Of a stretch of DNA of 32,691 nucleotides, positions 1-7,048 are shown piece after piece (within the stretch, counting starts at the first letter, position 1; each line of letters begins with the position of its first letter). The notes under the pieces were generated by a model. That model did no database searches, was not told where the DNA came from, and saw only the letters and a program-made list of their open reading frames with translations. The position numbers were made by a program, and so were the translations under genes. The DNA is from UBA3478 sp046048095. Its GTDB lineage: Bacteria > Bacteroidota > Bacteroidia > Flavobacteriales > Flavobacteriaceae. The stretch covers positions 1 to 32,691 of the forward strand of contig JBJOGS010000102.1 of assembly GCA_046048095.1 (NCBI GenBank), written 5' to 3'.

Positions 1-495
1 CTTTCAGAATACCTAGCGCTACCAAAGTATTACTTTGACCCCTATATTATTGGCGGAAATTCTATTCTAAGACCGATTCATTATCCTCCTGTAGATGAAA
101 ATGTACAACAGGCAGTGCGCGCCGCAGCACATGGAGACATCAATCTCATTACCTTGCTAATGGGAGCTCATGGAAAGGGACTTCAGGTGCAGCGCCTTGA
201 CGGAGCATGGATTGACGCCATCGCCGCCCCTGATGAATTGATGATTAATGTGGGTGACATGCTCTCACGGCACACCAACAATCGATTAAAATCAACTATT
301 CATCGGGTAATTAATCCTGACCGCGCTCAGAATGAATCGCGCTATTCTATTCCGTTTTTCATGCATCCCAAAAAAACCATGCCGCTAAACGTGTTGCCTC
401 ATTGCATCACTGCAGATCAGCCTAAGCTATACGAGGACATCACGGCTGGAGAATTTTTAGACGAACGTCTTCGAGAATTGGGATTATTAAAATAG
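1..495 (+). CDS. 2-oxoglutarate/Fe(II)-dependent oxygenase, isopenicillin N synthase-like (5' truncated)
   Basis: The reading frame is open from base 1, so this is the C-terminal 164 residues of a longer protein whose start lies outside the window. Numbering from base 1, it shows the 2OG-Fe(II) oxygenase set: H44-G-D46 and H101 as the metal triad, and R114-Y-S116 (in RYSIPFF) as the 2-oxoglutarate carboxylate clamp. This layout is typical of the isopenicillin-N-synthase/ACC-oxidase superfamily, which oxidises small molecules with 2OG and O2. The substrate cannot be told from this fragment. The stop codon is followed after 6 bases by the ATG of the SUI1-like gene, so the two are probably co-transcribed. 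Family confident, specific reaction unknown. Confidence 0.85.
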   Translation, partial: LSEYLALPKYYFDPYIIGGNSILRPIHYPPVDENVQQAVRAAAHGDINLITLLMGAHGKGLQVQRLDGAWIDAIAAPDELMINVGDMLSRHTNNRLKSTIHRVINPDRAQNESRYSIPFFMHPKKTMPLNVLPHCITADQPKLYEDITAGEFLDERLRELGLLK

Positions 496-501
496 GTGAA
501 C

Positions 502-837
502 ATGGATTTGTCTGAGCAATTAAAGAAATTATTTCCTGATCACCTGCCAGAAAAGAATGAAGAAGTCGTGAAGACTTCAACTTTGCCCTTCTATGTGCAT
601 CATTCTCCTGAATTGCATTGTGTTTATGAAAAACGCAAGGGCAAGCCCACAACTGTAATCAAGAACTACCAAGGCGCACCAAATGATTTTAAAGCGCTCA
701 GCAGTGCGCTTAAATCTAAATTTAATGTAGGTGGCGGAATAAGTGACGCCTCAATTATCGTTCAAGGTGACTACCGGGATCCAATCATGAAGTACCTAAA
801 AGAGTGTGGGTTCACTGTAAAGCGTGTCGGAGGTTAA
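502..837 (+). CDS. eIF1/SUI1 (YciH)-family translation factor
   Basis: A 111-residue protein with the SUI1 fold signature in its C-terminal two thirds: a basic KRKGKP strand around residues 42-47, then LKSKFNVGGG around 70-79, then IVQGDYRD and the terminal GFTVKRVGG. These match bacterial YciH, a homologue of eukaryotic eIF1 thought to influence initiation fidelity on the 30S subunit. I chose the ATG at 502; a GTG at 496 in the same frame adds only two residues and abuts the preceding stop. The N-terminal 35 residues are charged and family-variable. The 3' end overlaps the convergent ung gene by 42 bp. Role in this organism is inferred from the family. Confidence 0.88.
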   Translation: MDLSEQLKKLFPDHLPEKNEEVVKTSTLPFYVHHSPELHCVYEKRKGKPTTVIKNYQGAPNDFKALSSALKSKFNVGGGISDASIIVQGDYRDPIMKYLKECGFTVKRVGG

Positions 838-1497
838 TGTCCAATTAATGGTGGTCTGACCTTGATGGTCTAGATACTCATTCGCCTGGTTAAAGTGATT
901 GTTTCCAAACCATAACCCCCTATTTGCACTAAGCGGAGACGGATGCCCACTCTCTAAAACGAGCAAATGATCGAACCTTATGAGTGGTTTACTAAACTTT
1001 TTTGCTGCATTTCCCCAAAGCATCACCACCAAGGGAATGTTTTTACTTATGACATAATTCAGGGCATGTGTTGTGAATAACTCCCACCCCCTGTTTTGAT
1101 GAGCATTGGGCTGATTGACCTGGGTGCTCAAAATCGTGTTTAGCAAGAGAACGCCTTGCTTAGCCCAAGGCCGCAAATCGCCAGTTTTCACTCTAGGATT
1201 TCCACTTTCAATCAAGATATTTTTCAAAGAGGCCGGAATCAGCCCTTTTTTTTGCGTAGAAAATGCCATTCCATCAGCTACACCAGGTGCTGGATAAGGA
1301 TCTTGACCTAAAATAATTACTTTGAGCTGGTCTTCAGGGCAATATTGAAAAGCATTAAAGATTGATTGCTGCGGCGGTGTGCACCGATGCGTTTCATATT
1401 CCTGAGCTAACCATGTTGAAAAAGCACCTAGAAGTTCTGCGGTTTTAGGATGACCAAACAACTCATTCCAGTGAGGACCAGGTAGTGTAAAAAACAT
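796..1497 (-). CDS. ung: uracil-DNA glycosylase (family 1)
   Basis: This 233-residue protein removes uracil from DNA to start base excision repair. The water-activating motif GQDPY is at 64-68 (catalytic D66), the uracil-pocket segment ADGMAFS at 74-80, LLNTIL at 118-123, LWGNAAKK at 160-167 and the DNA-intercalation motif HPSPLS at 185-190 (catalytic H185). The motif reads GQDPYP rather than the usual GQDPYH, a variant I know from some actinobacterial enzymes. The usual family end (around INW) is followed by a tail whose last 13 residues are encoded antisense to the 3' end of the SUI1-like gene. ATG start; divergent from mutS2 across 41 bp. Function confident. Confidence 0.95.
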   Translation of the reverse strand: MFFTLPGPHWNELFGHPKTAELLGAFSTWLAQEYETHRCTPPQQSIFNAFQYCPEDQLKVIILGQDPYPAPGVADGMAFSTQKKGLIPASLKNILIESGNPRVKTGDLRPWAKQGVLLLNTILSTQVNQPNAHQNRGWELFTTHALNYVISKNIPLVVMLWGNAAKKFSKPLIRFDHLLVLESGHPSPLSANRGLWFGNNHFNQANEYLDHQGQTTINWTLTSDTLYSEPTLF

Positions 1498-1519
1498 ATC
1501 TAAAGATAGCTAAAGCCTG

Positions 1520-1527
1520 TATCTTTG
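1520..1527 (+). promoter_or_regulatory. -7 promoter element of mutS2 (TATCTTTG)
   Basis: TATCTTTG is a perfect match to the Bacteroidota consensus TAnnTTTG and ends 11 bases before the mutS2 ATG, implying a very short leader. No clear TTG -33 box is seen. The element also forms the left arm of a 7-6-7 inverted repeat (1521-1540) whose right arm gives a near-match (CATCTTTG) on the minus strand, suitably placed for ung. Confidence 0.6.
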
Positions 1528-1538
1528 TTCATTCAAAG

Positions 1539-3692
1539 ATGAGCACACTTTTTCAAAAGGCCCTGTCTGACCTCGAATTCACCACAGTGTGTGAGCAAAT
1601 AGCCTCGTTGTGCCATACAGAAAAAGCGAGTGTATTCGCTCGTCAGCTTCCCATTTATTTTTCAGAGTCAGAGGTATTTCAAACACTGAGTTATAGCTCA
1701 GAATATTTGGCGAGTTTTGAAAATGACAACCGTATACCCAATCACGCTTTTGAGCCTGTTGATGAAGAGTTAGCCTTATTGAGAATTGAAAATACAGCTA
1801 TTGAGCCAGAGGGATTTCAACGCATTGCCTTGATTTGTGAGCTTTTTGAATCGCATTATAAGTTTTTTAAAAAATTCAACACGTACTACCCTACCCTGGC
1901 AAGTCGATTAGACGAATTGGTCTATCAGGCTGAGATAAGAAAACAAATTGCTGAAGTCATTGATCGGTTTGGGGCAATCAAATCAAACGCCTCTCCGGTG
2001 CTCAACGACCTAAGACGCAGCATGAATGAAGTTAAGGGACGAATTAATCAAAGCTTTGGAGCGGCCTTAAACCATTGTGCTAAGCTTGATTACTTAGATG
2101 AAATACGCGAATCAGTTATTGAGAATCAACGGGTACTTGCCGTGAAATCAATGTATCGCAGAAAGGTGAAAGGATCGTTACTGGGGTCCTCTAAAACAGG
2201 GTCAATTGTTTATATCGTTCCAGATTCTACTCAAAAACACGCCAGAGAGCTTGCCGATTTAGTATATGAAGAGTCTCAAGAAATAAGGCGGATATTAATC
2301 GAACTCACCAATTTTATCCGTCCTGCCAAACGAGACATCGAACTTTATGCAGACTATTTGACTCAAACCGATTTAATTGCTGCCAAAGCGCGTTATGCTC
2401 AAAAAATAGGAGGATTAATGCCTGCCTTGAATACGGAACGACGGGTATTTCTCAAAGACGCCTTTCACCCATTGCTGCTACTTCAAAACAAAAAAGAACA
2501 GCGACCAACGCATCCGCAGACTATTGAGCTTCACCCAGAAAACAGAATCATTGTCATTTCAGGACCCAATGCAGGAGGTAAGAGTATTACACTGAAAACT
2601 GTAGGGTTACTTCAATTGATGCTTCAGGCCGGAATACTCATCCCAGTGCATCGCTCAAGTAGCCTGTGTCTCTTTGAGAACTTTTTGACCGATATCGGAG
2701 ACAACCAATCGATCGAAAATCACTTAAGTACTTACAGCTACCGCCTAAAGAATATGCGGCAATTTTTAAATAAATGCGACGACACTACGTTGTTTCTGAT
2801 CGATGAATTTGGTACAGGGTCTGATCCTGAGTTAGGTGGTGCTTTGGCCGAAGCCTTCTTAGAAGAATTTTATGACCGTCGGGCCTTTGGAGTAATCACC
2901 ACCCATTATGCGAATTTAAAGTTATTAGCTAACGAATTGGCGCATGCTACCAATGCAAACATGCTGTTCAACAATGCGACGTTAGAGCCGACCTATCAAC
3001 TGGTGCTGGGAGAAGCCGGAAGTTCATTTACATTCGAGGTAGCCGAAAAAAATGGTATTCCTTATCGCTTTTTAAATCGAGCTAAAAAAAAGATAGAACG
3101 CGGAAAGGTGCGCTTTGACCAAACCATTGCCAAACTGCAAAAAGAACGCTCTAAAATGACCAAAACTGAGTCGGTCTTAGATGAGCAAGCAAAGCGCGCT
3201 AAAATTGAGGCAGAAAAGCTTGAAAAGCTGAATGAAAAACTCGACGACAAATTAAAGAGTTACCAGCAGCTCTACGAATACCACCAAAGGATGATTCAGC
3301 TTGGGCAAAAACTGGACGAATTATCTGAACGCTACTATGTGGATCAGAAAAAACGCAATCTCATAAGTGGGGTGCTTCATTTGGTGGAATCAGAGAATAG
3401 TAAGCGAAAAAAGAAAAATGCTGAAGCGGTTAAAATAGAGCGAAAGTCAAAGCAAACGCAAGAATCACAGCTTAAAGAAGACCTTAAGGTCTTGCCTAAT
3501 AAGCCCGTAAAAGAAGAAAAAAAAGCTTCAGTTAAAAAACCGGATATCAGTACGTTTCGGGTGGGCGACAAGGTGCGTTTAGAAGACAGTAAATCGACGG
3601 GCACTATCGACGCCATAGAAAAGCATATCGCTACAGTCAATTATGGCGTATTTACTACAAAAGTGCATTTATCCAAGTTGAATAAAATATAA
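1539..3692 (+). CDS. mutS2: MutS2-family ATPase lacking the Smr domain
   Basis: A 717-residue MutS2-type protein. Residues 1-300 hold the core and lever helices, with Walker A GPNAGGKS at about 342-349, Walker B LIDEFGTGSDP at about 420-430 and the following HYANLK switch region. A long charged coiled coil covers about 510-600. A Lys/Glu-rich linker (about 610-670) leads to a small C-terminal KOW-like segment beginning GDKVRLED. Family members with the Smr endonuclease domain run to about 780 residues; this one stops before it, so it should not be called an endonuclease without evidence. MutS2 proteins act in recombination suppression or in rescue of collided ribosomes; which applies here is open. 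The DCC protein gene follows after 12 bp, likely in the same operon. Confidence 0.93.
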   Translation: MSTLFQKALSDLEFTTVCEQIASLCHTEKASVFARQLPIYFSESEVFQTLSYSSEYLASFENDNRIPNHAFEPVDEELALLRIENTAIEPEGFQRIALICELFESHYKFFKKFNTYYPTLASRLDELVYQAEIRKQIAEVIDRFGAIKSNASPVLNDLRRSMNEVKGRINQSFGAALNHCAKLDYLDEIRESVIENQRVLAVKSMYRRKVKGSLLGSSKTGSIVYIVPDSTQKHARELADLVYEESQEIRRILIELTNFIRPAKRDIELYADYLTQTDLIAAKARYAQKIGGLMPALNTERRVFLKDAFHPLLLLQNKKEQRPTHPQTIELHPENRIIVISGPNAGGKSITLKTVGLLQLMLQAGILIPVHRSSSLCLFENFLTDIGDNQSIENHLSTYSYRLKNMRQFLNKCDDTTLFLIDEFGTGSDPELGGALAEAFLEEFYDRRAFGVITTHYANLKLLANELAHATNANMLFNNATLEPTYQLVLGEAGSSFTFEVAEKNGIPYRFLNRAKKKIERGKVRFDQTIAKLQKERSKMTKTESVLDEQAKRAKIEAEKLEKLNEKLDDKLKSYQQLYEYHQRMIQLGQKLDELSERYYVDQKKRNLISGVLHLVESENSKRKKKNAEAVKIERKSKQTQESQLKEDLKVLPNKPVKEEKKASVKKPDISTFRVGDKVRLEDSKSTGTIDAIEKHIATVNYGVFTTKVHLSKLNKI

Positions 3693-3704
3693 ACCAAACT
3701 ACCA

Positions 3705-4052
3705 ATGACCAAACCCACTATAGTGTACGATGCCCAGTGCGCGCTTTGTACGGCCTCTATTGATTGGGTGGCTCGACGAGACCAGCGGCGCTATTTCGCT
3801 TTTGAGTCCTCGAAATCAGAGCAAACTGAAGCTTGGCTAAAAGAACGAGGTATTGAACTTGAATTGACTAATAAAACCTTAATCCTTATTCAACCCAGAG
3901 AAGGTTGGTTCATTCGCTCTGAAGCACTCCATGAAATATGTAAGCATCTGAATCCCAAACCCTGGTGGGCCTTTGTATTCAGTATATTTCCTTATTCGTT
4001 CCTTGATCTAGGTTATGCATTGGTCTCTTACCTCAGACGATGGAGTAATTGA
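3705..4052 (+). CDS. DCC-family (DUF393) thiol-disulfide oxidoreductase-like protein
   Basis: A 115-residue protein with the defining N-terminal motif YDAQCALC: D9 and the CxxC pair C12/C15, followed by W-x9-R-x-F and a C-terminal hydrophobic region rich in W, F and Y (about 89-110) typical of DUF393. The family has a predicted thioredoxin-like fold; physiological substrates are not established. It follows mutS2 by 12 bp with no visible promoter, so it is probably read from the mutS2 transcript. Its last 25 bp overlap the 3' end of the convergent QEGLA-family gene. Family assignment is firm, function is not. Confidence 0.85.
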   Translation: MTKPTIVYDAQCALCTASIDWVARRDQRRYFAFESSKSEQTEAWLKERGIELELTNKTLILIQPREGWFIRSEALHEICKHLNPKPWWAFVFSIFPYSFLDLGYALVSYLRRWSN

Positions 4053-5176
4053 TCTAACTCAGTATGGGCAGGTTTTACCTTTGAGAAGGTTCGGCTATGA
4101 TACTTATTTGGATTCAATAGCTCAAATTCTTCAAGAACAGGTCTGATGTGTAGGTATTCTTGAGCTGTTTTACCGGCAAGCAGCCAGTCCATTTTGTTTG
4201 CATCACTGTGATCATAGAACAGCTCTAAAAAACCGGGTAGGTACAGGCGATCTTTGGTAAATCCCCCTCCCCTATAAAGCCTAGTAACGAGCCTAAATGC
4301 GTGATCTCTTGACAGACGGTAGTCACTGACTAGTTGGTCAAAACTCGCAGCGAAGGATATTCCCTTGATTACATTATCCGCCAATAGCACTCGAATGGCG
4401 AGTTCAAAGAGACGATTCGCACCGAGTGCTCCCGTATAATACTCAGCGAGTACCGCAAGACCTTCTTGGCTCTGCACATTAAATGGAAATCCTAGGCTAA
4501 AAATTTTAAGCCCCTGATTCTCTGCATTAAAGGTAGTTACCAGGTGAACCCCAATTTCGTGATGTGCCAACGCTTCTAGTTCAAGGGATGAAAATCGCTC
4601 TCCGCGCTTCAAGATGACCGATTTCTTGCTGTTGCTCACCATAGCCTTAGAACTTATATGCATTGCCGACTTTACAGTAACATCGAAACCATAGGGTTCT
4701 ATAAAACCTTTCATATACTCTAAAGCTTCTTCGGTAGCGTACAATGGCGTTTTTTCTTCGGTGCCTAATTTGTGTTTTAAGGTCTGAGCAATAGTTTGTG
4801 CTCGATAAATATCGATGGCTGAAGGCGCCCCGAAAGTTTTAAGGCTTGATCTCAAAAAGAGTTCATTTTTACCTACTTGTTCTATGCAATCCAAAATACC
4901 ACTGAAATACCAACGAACCTCTTCGTATAGCAATGCAATGGCTTCGTTTTCAATTTTCTGCATCTTTAACCTGAAAAGTTCTTTGCGAATGCTACGCAGA
5001 TTTAATTGGCATTTCGGATAACGAAAGATCGGATCGGTATTGTATTTGTTTTTGTAAAACTTCAGGCGCTCTTTCTCAGCATTGATTGGATTGATATATA
5101 GAAGCAGCTCTACCTTGCGCAATAATCGATACAGCCGGTGGTCGATTTCATAAAGTTTTGAGAATGAGGTAGCCAT
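4028..5176 (-). CDS. QEGLA-motif (DUF1704) metallopeptidase-like protein, tyrosine-carboxypeptidase family
   Basis: This 382-residue protein has both family hallmarks: HEIGVH at 206-211 (HExxxH zinc site) and QEGLA at 237-241, whose E238 is the probable third ligand. Bacterial members (TIGR02421) are often annotated as flavohemoglobin-expression-modulating. Mammalian relatives (KIAA0895-like/MATCAP) are tubulin tyrosine carboxypeptidases, so a carboxypeptidase acting on a peptide tail is a reasonable inference. No signal peptide is seen, so it should be cytoplasmic. It is last of a minus-strand run, 4 bp after the N-formylglutamate-amidohydrolase-like gene, which follows the ATP-grasp gene by 15 bp. 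Its 3' end overlaps the DCC gene. Family sure, substrate unknown. Confidence 0.88.
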   Translation of the reverse strand: MATSFSKLYEIDHRLYRLLRKVELLLYINPINAEKERLKFYKNKYNTDPIFRYPKCQLNLRSIRKELFRLKMQKIENEAIALLYEEVRWYFSGILDCIEQVGKNELFLRSSLKTFGAPSAIDIYRAQTIAQTLKHKLGTEEKTPLYATEEALEYMKGFIEPYGFDVTVKSAMHISSKAMVSNSKKSVILKRGERFSSLELEALAHHEIGVHLVTTFNAENQGLKIFSLGFPFNVQSQEGLAVLAEYYTGALGANRLFELAIRVLLADNVIKGISFAASFDQLVSDYRLSRDHAFRLVTRLYRGGGFTKDRLYLPGFLELFYDHSDANKMDWLLAGKTAQEYLHIRPVLEEFELLNPNKYHSRTFSKVKPAHTELDQLLHRLR

Positions 5177-5180
5177 AAAC

Positions 5181-5987
5181 TTATACTAGGCGCATTTTAC
5201 GCATTACTTGTGCCAGTTTATGTCGGGTGTCTTCAACCGCTTCGTGAAAAACCTCTCCATGCTCTTCGTCGCAGAAATACTTCTTAAACTCAGTCGCCAA
5301 TACCAAGCATTGTGAATGGCTATGCATAAGTTGCGCTAAAAACCCACCTTTTCCAAAGAAGGTATTATTTTCAGCTACCCAAAAAGTGTCAAAGTGCTCA
5401 GACAATAATTCCAAATAGCGATCTAGCGTTTTGCCCCAGTGGTTTCGACTAATTTGTGACGTTCCGATGTTGATTTCGGGAACTTCTCTACCCCAGCGCT
5501 TGTAGTTGTAACTGTGAATGTCAAACAGTAAAAGCGTTTCTCCTTGAAACGACGATTCAAGGACACTTAATAGATGATGCATCACGGTATAACAGCGTTC
5601 ATATCGCTTTAGCGCTCGTTCGCGTTGCGTTTCGGATAAAGGAACACGCCAGACAGATCTTCCCCAAGCGACATCATAAATAGCTTCATCAGGTAAACGA
5701 TTAAGATCGTAGTAATAACGGCTGTCTTGACCAATAAACATGATTGGACTCTCTTGAATAAACCTTCCGGTAAAAGGGTCTTCTTCATAAAGTCGCTCAG
5801 ATTCAGATAGGGCACATTGTAGTTTAAGATCGTCTGGCAAGTGATGTCCGTCGTGAATGGCGGTGGCAACCACAGGGACATAATCATCTATTTTCAAATA
5901 AAAACAACGCTCGTCATCATAGGCTTCTAGCGGAAGCCTCTTATCGATGTGATCTAGAATGTCTTCAAGAGATAATTCAGAAACCAT
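5181..5987 (-). CDS. N-formylglutamate amidohydrolase-like hydrolase
   Basis: A 268-residue member of the N-formylglutamate amidohydrolase family (PF05013-like), zinc hydrolases that cleave N-acyl amino acids or peptides. Visible elements: AIHDGHH at 43-49, occupying the place of the family metal-binding PHSG-type motif; YYYDLNR at 91-97; FDIHSYNY at 155-162; and ATEFKK at 231-236. There is no histidine-utilisation gene nearby, so a role in histidine breakdown is not supported. It lies between an ATP-grasp ligase (15 bp upstream) and a QEGLA metallopeptidase (4 bp downstream), which suggests work on a peptide or gamma-glutamyl compound made by the ligase. No signal peptide. Fold confident, substrate not. 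Confidence 0.8.
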   Translation of the reverse strand: MVSELSLEDILDHIDKRLPLEAYDDERCFYLKIDDYVPVVATAIHDGHHLPDDLKLQCALSESERLYEEDPFTGRFIQESPIMFIGQDSRYYYDLNRLPDEAIYDVAWGRSVWRVPLSETQRERALKRYERCYTVMHHLLSVLESSFQGETLLLFDIHSYNYKRWGREVPEINIGTSQISRNHWGKTLDRYLELLSEHFDTFWVAENNTFFGKGGFLAQLMHSHSQCLVLATEFKKYFCDEEHGEVFHEAVEDTRHKLAQVMRKMRLV

Positions 5988-6002
5988 GGCGTCACAATCT
6001 GT

Positions 6003-7034
6003 TTATGAATCCTGAACCTCAGATCGAAGCTTTGAACGACGATGAATTTTGAACAGCATTTCGTCTACTTTTTCTTCGATGAAATCCACCACTTTACGTT
6101 GTACTTTTGTCTTGTTCATTTTGTTTACGGGTACCACGCCCCCTGGAGACATGACATTTACTTCAATCAATTTTCCGTTGATTACATCGATTCCTACAAA
6201 GTAGAGCCCGTCCTTCACTAATTTTGGCCCTATTTTTTTGCAAATGTTTAATTCATGCTTAGTAAGACTGTGCTTTTGATAGGTTCCGCCTGCCGAAAGG
6301 TTCGATCTATGGTCTTTGGCATCCGGAACGCGCCTTACTGCCCCTATCGCCTCTCCGTTCAGTAATAAAATTCGAATATCCCCCTTTTCGGCCCCTTCAA
6401 CGTATTCTTGAAGTATGACATAGTTATGGGATCCATCGGCATTGGTGAGGTAAAAATCGAGTAGTGAGTTGATGTTTTTCATCGCCGTCTTTTCGATGAG
6501 TATCACTCCAGAACCACCATATCCATTGAGGGGTTTCAAAATCATCTTATCTGAAGGCGAATCTTCTATTTGACGAATCAAATACTCTTTGTTTTTTGAG
6601 ACATGGGTGTTTGGAATAATATCCTCGTGAATATTACCGAAGGCTGCGGTATACAATTTATTGTTTGCCTCTCTTAAACCTTCGATTGAATTCAAGATGA
6701 ATACATCGTCTTTCACACTGTCCAAAAAGTTTAACATGAGTGGATCCATAGGAGGATTAGCCCGCATGAATATGCAGTCAAATCCGGCTAACGGAAGCAT
6801 TTGATGCTTAAACGAACACCCTTTGTAAAAGGTTTTAATACTCATCGAGATCTTTTCAGGGGCACTAATCACCTGACAAAAGGCCGAAGTAACACGATCT
6901 CTTATTGTGAGGTTTCCAGGAGTACAAAGCGCCACTTTGTGCCCTCTCAATACACACTCGTGAATGAAAGTTAAAGTGGTGTCACGCTCGGGGTTGATGT
7001 TCTCCCATGGGTACATCAGAAAGCAAATATGCAT
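6003..7034 (-). CDS. ATP-grasp ligase, glutathione synthetase (GshB)-like
   Basis: A 343-residue ATP-grasp enzyme resembling prokaryotic glutathione synthetase. The N-terminal domain opens with HICFLMYPWENINPERDTT. The ATP-grasp part has the glycine-rich loop KPLNGYGGSG at 167-176, LQEYVEG at 208-214, D219/R221, the RVPD...RSNLSAGG segment at 235-250 and the Mg-binding GID...LIEVNVMSP at 281-297 (D283, E291, N293). True GshB has a similar NLAAGG and EINVTSP. Such enzymes join an amine to an acyl phosphate with ATP. No gshA is in the window, so glutathione itself is not assured; a different dipeptide or an amino-acid tag on a peptide is possible. First gene of the trio, 14 bp behind the symporter. 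Confidence 0.82.
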   Translation of the reverse strand: MHICFLMYPWENINPERDTTLTFIHECVLRGHKVALCTPGNLTIRDRVTSAFCQVISAPEKISMSIKTFYKGCSFKHQMLPLAGFDCIFMRANPPMDPLMLNFLDSVKDDVFILNSIEGLREANNKLYTAAFGNIHEDIIPNTHVSKNKEYLIRQIEDSPSDKMILKPLNGYGGSGVILIEKTAMKNINSLLDFYLTNADGSHNYVILQEYVEGAEKGDIRILLLNGEAIGAVRRVPDAKDHRSNLSAGGTYQKHSLTKHELNICKKIGPKLVKDGLYFVGIDVINGKLIEVNVMSPGGVVPVNKMNKTKVQRKVVDFIEEKVDEMLFKIHRRSKLRSEVQDS

Positions 7035-7048
7035 AAGGGGTGTTTGAA

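Noticed and set aside
5609..5887. 92-codon minus-strand frame inside the amidohydrolase-like gene
   Set aside because: Same strand, different frame, wholly inside a gene with conserved motifs; no start context or domain of its own.
5181..5987. Histidine-utilisation (hut) function for the N-formylglutamate-amidohydrolase-like gene
   Set aside because: No hutH, hutU or hutI nearby; the neighbours are an ATP-grasp ligase and a QEGLA metallopeptidase.
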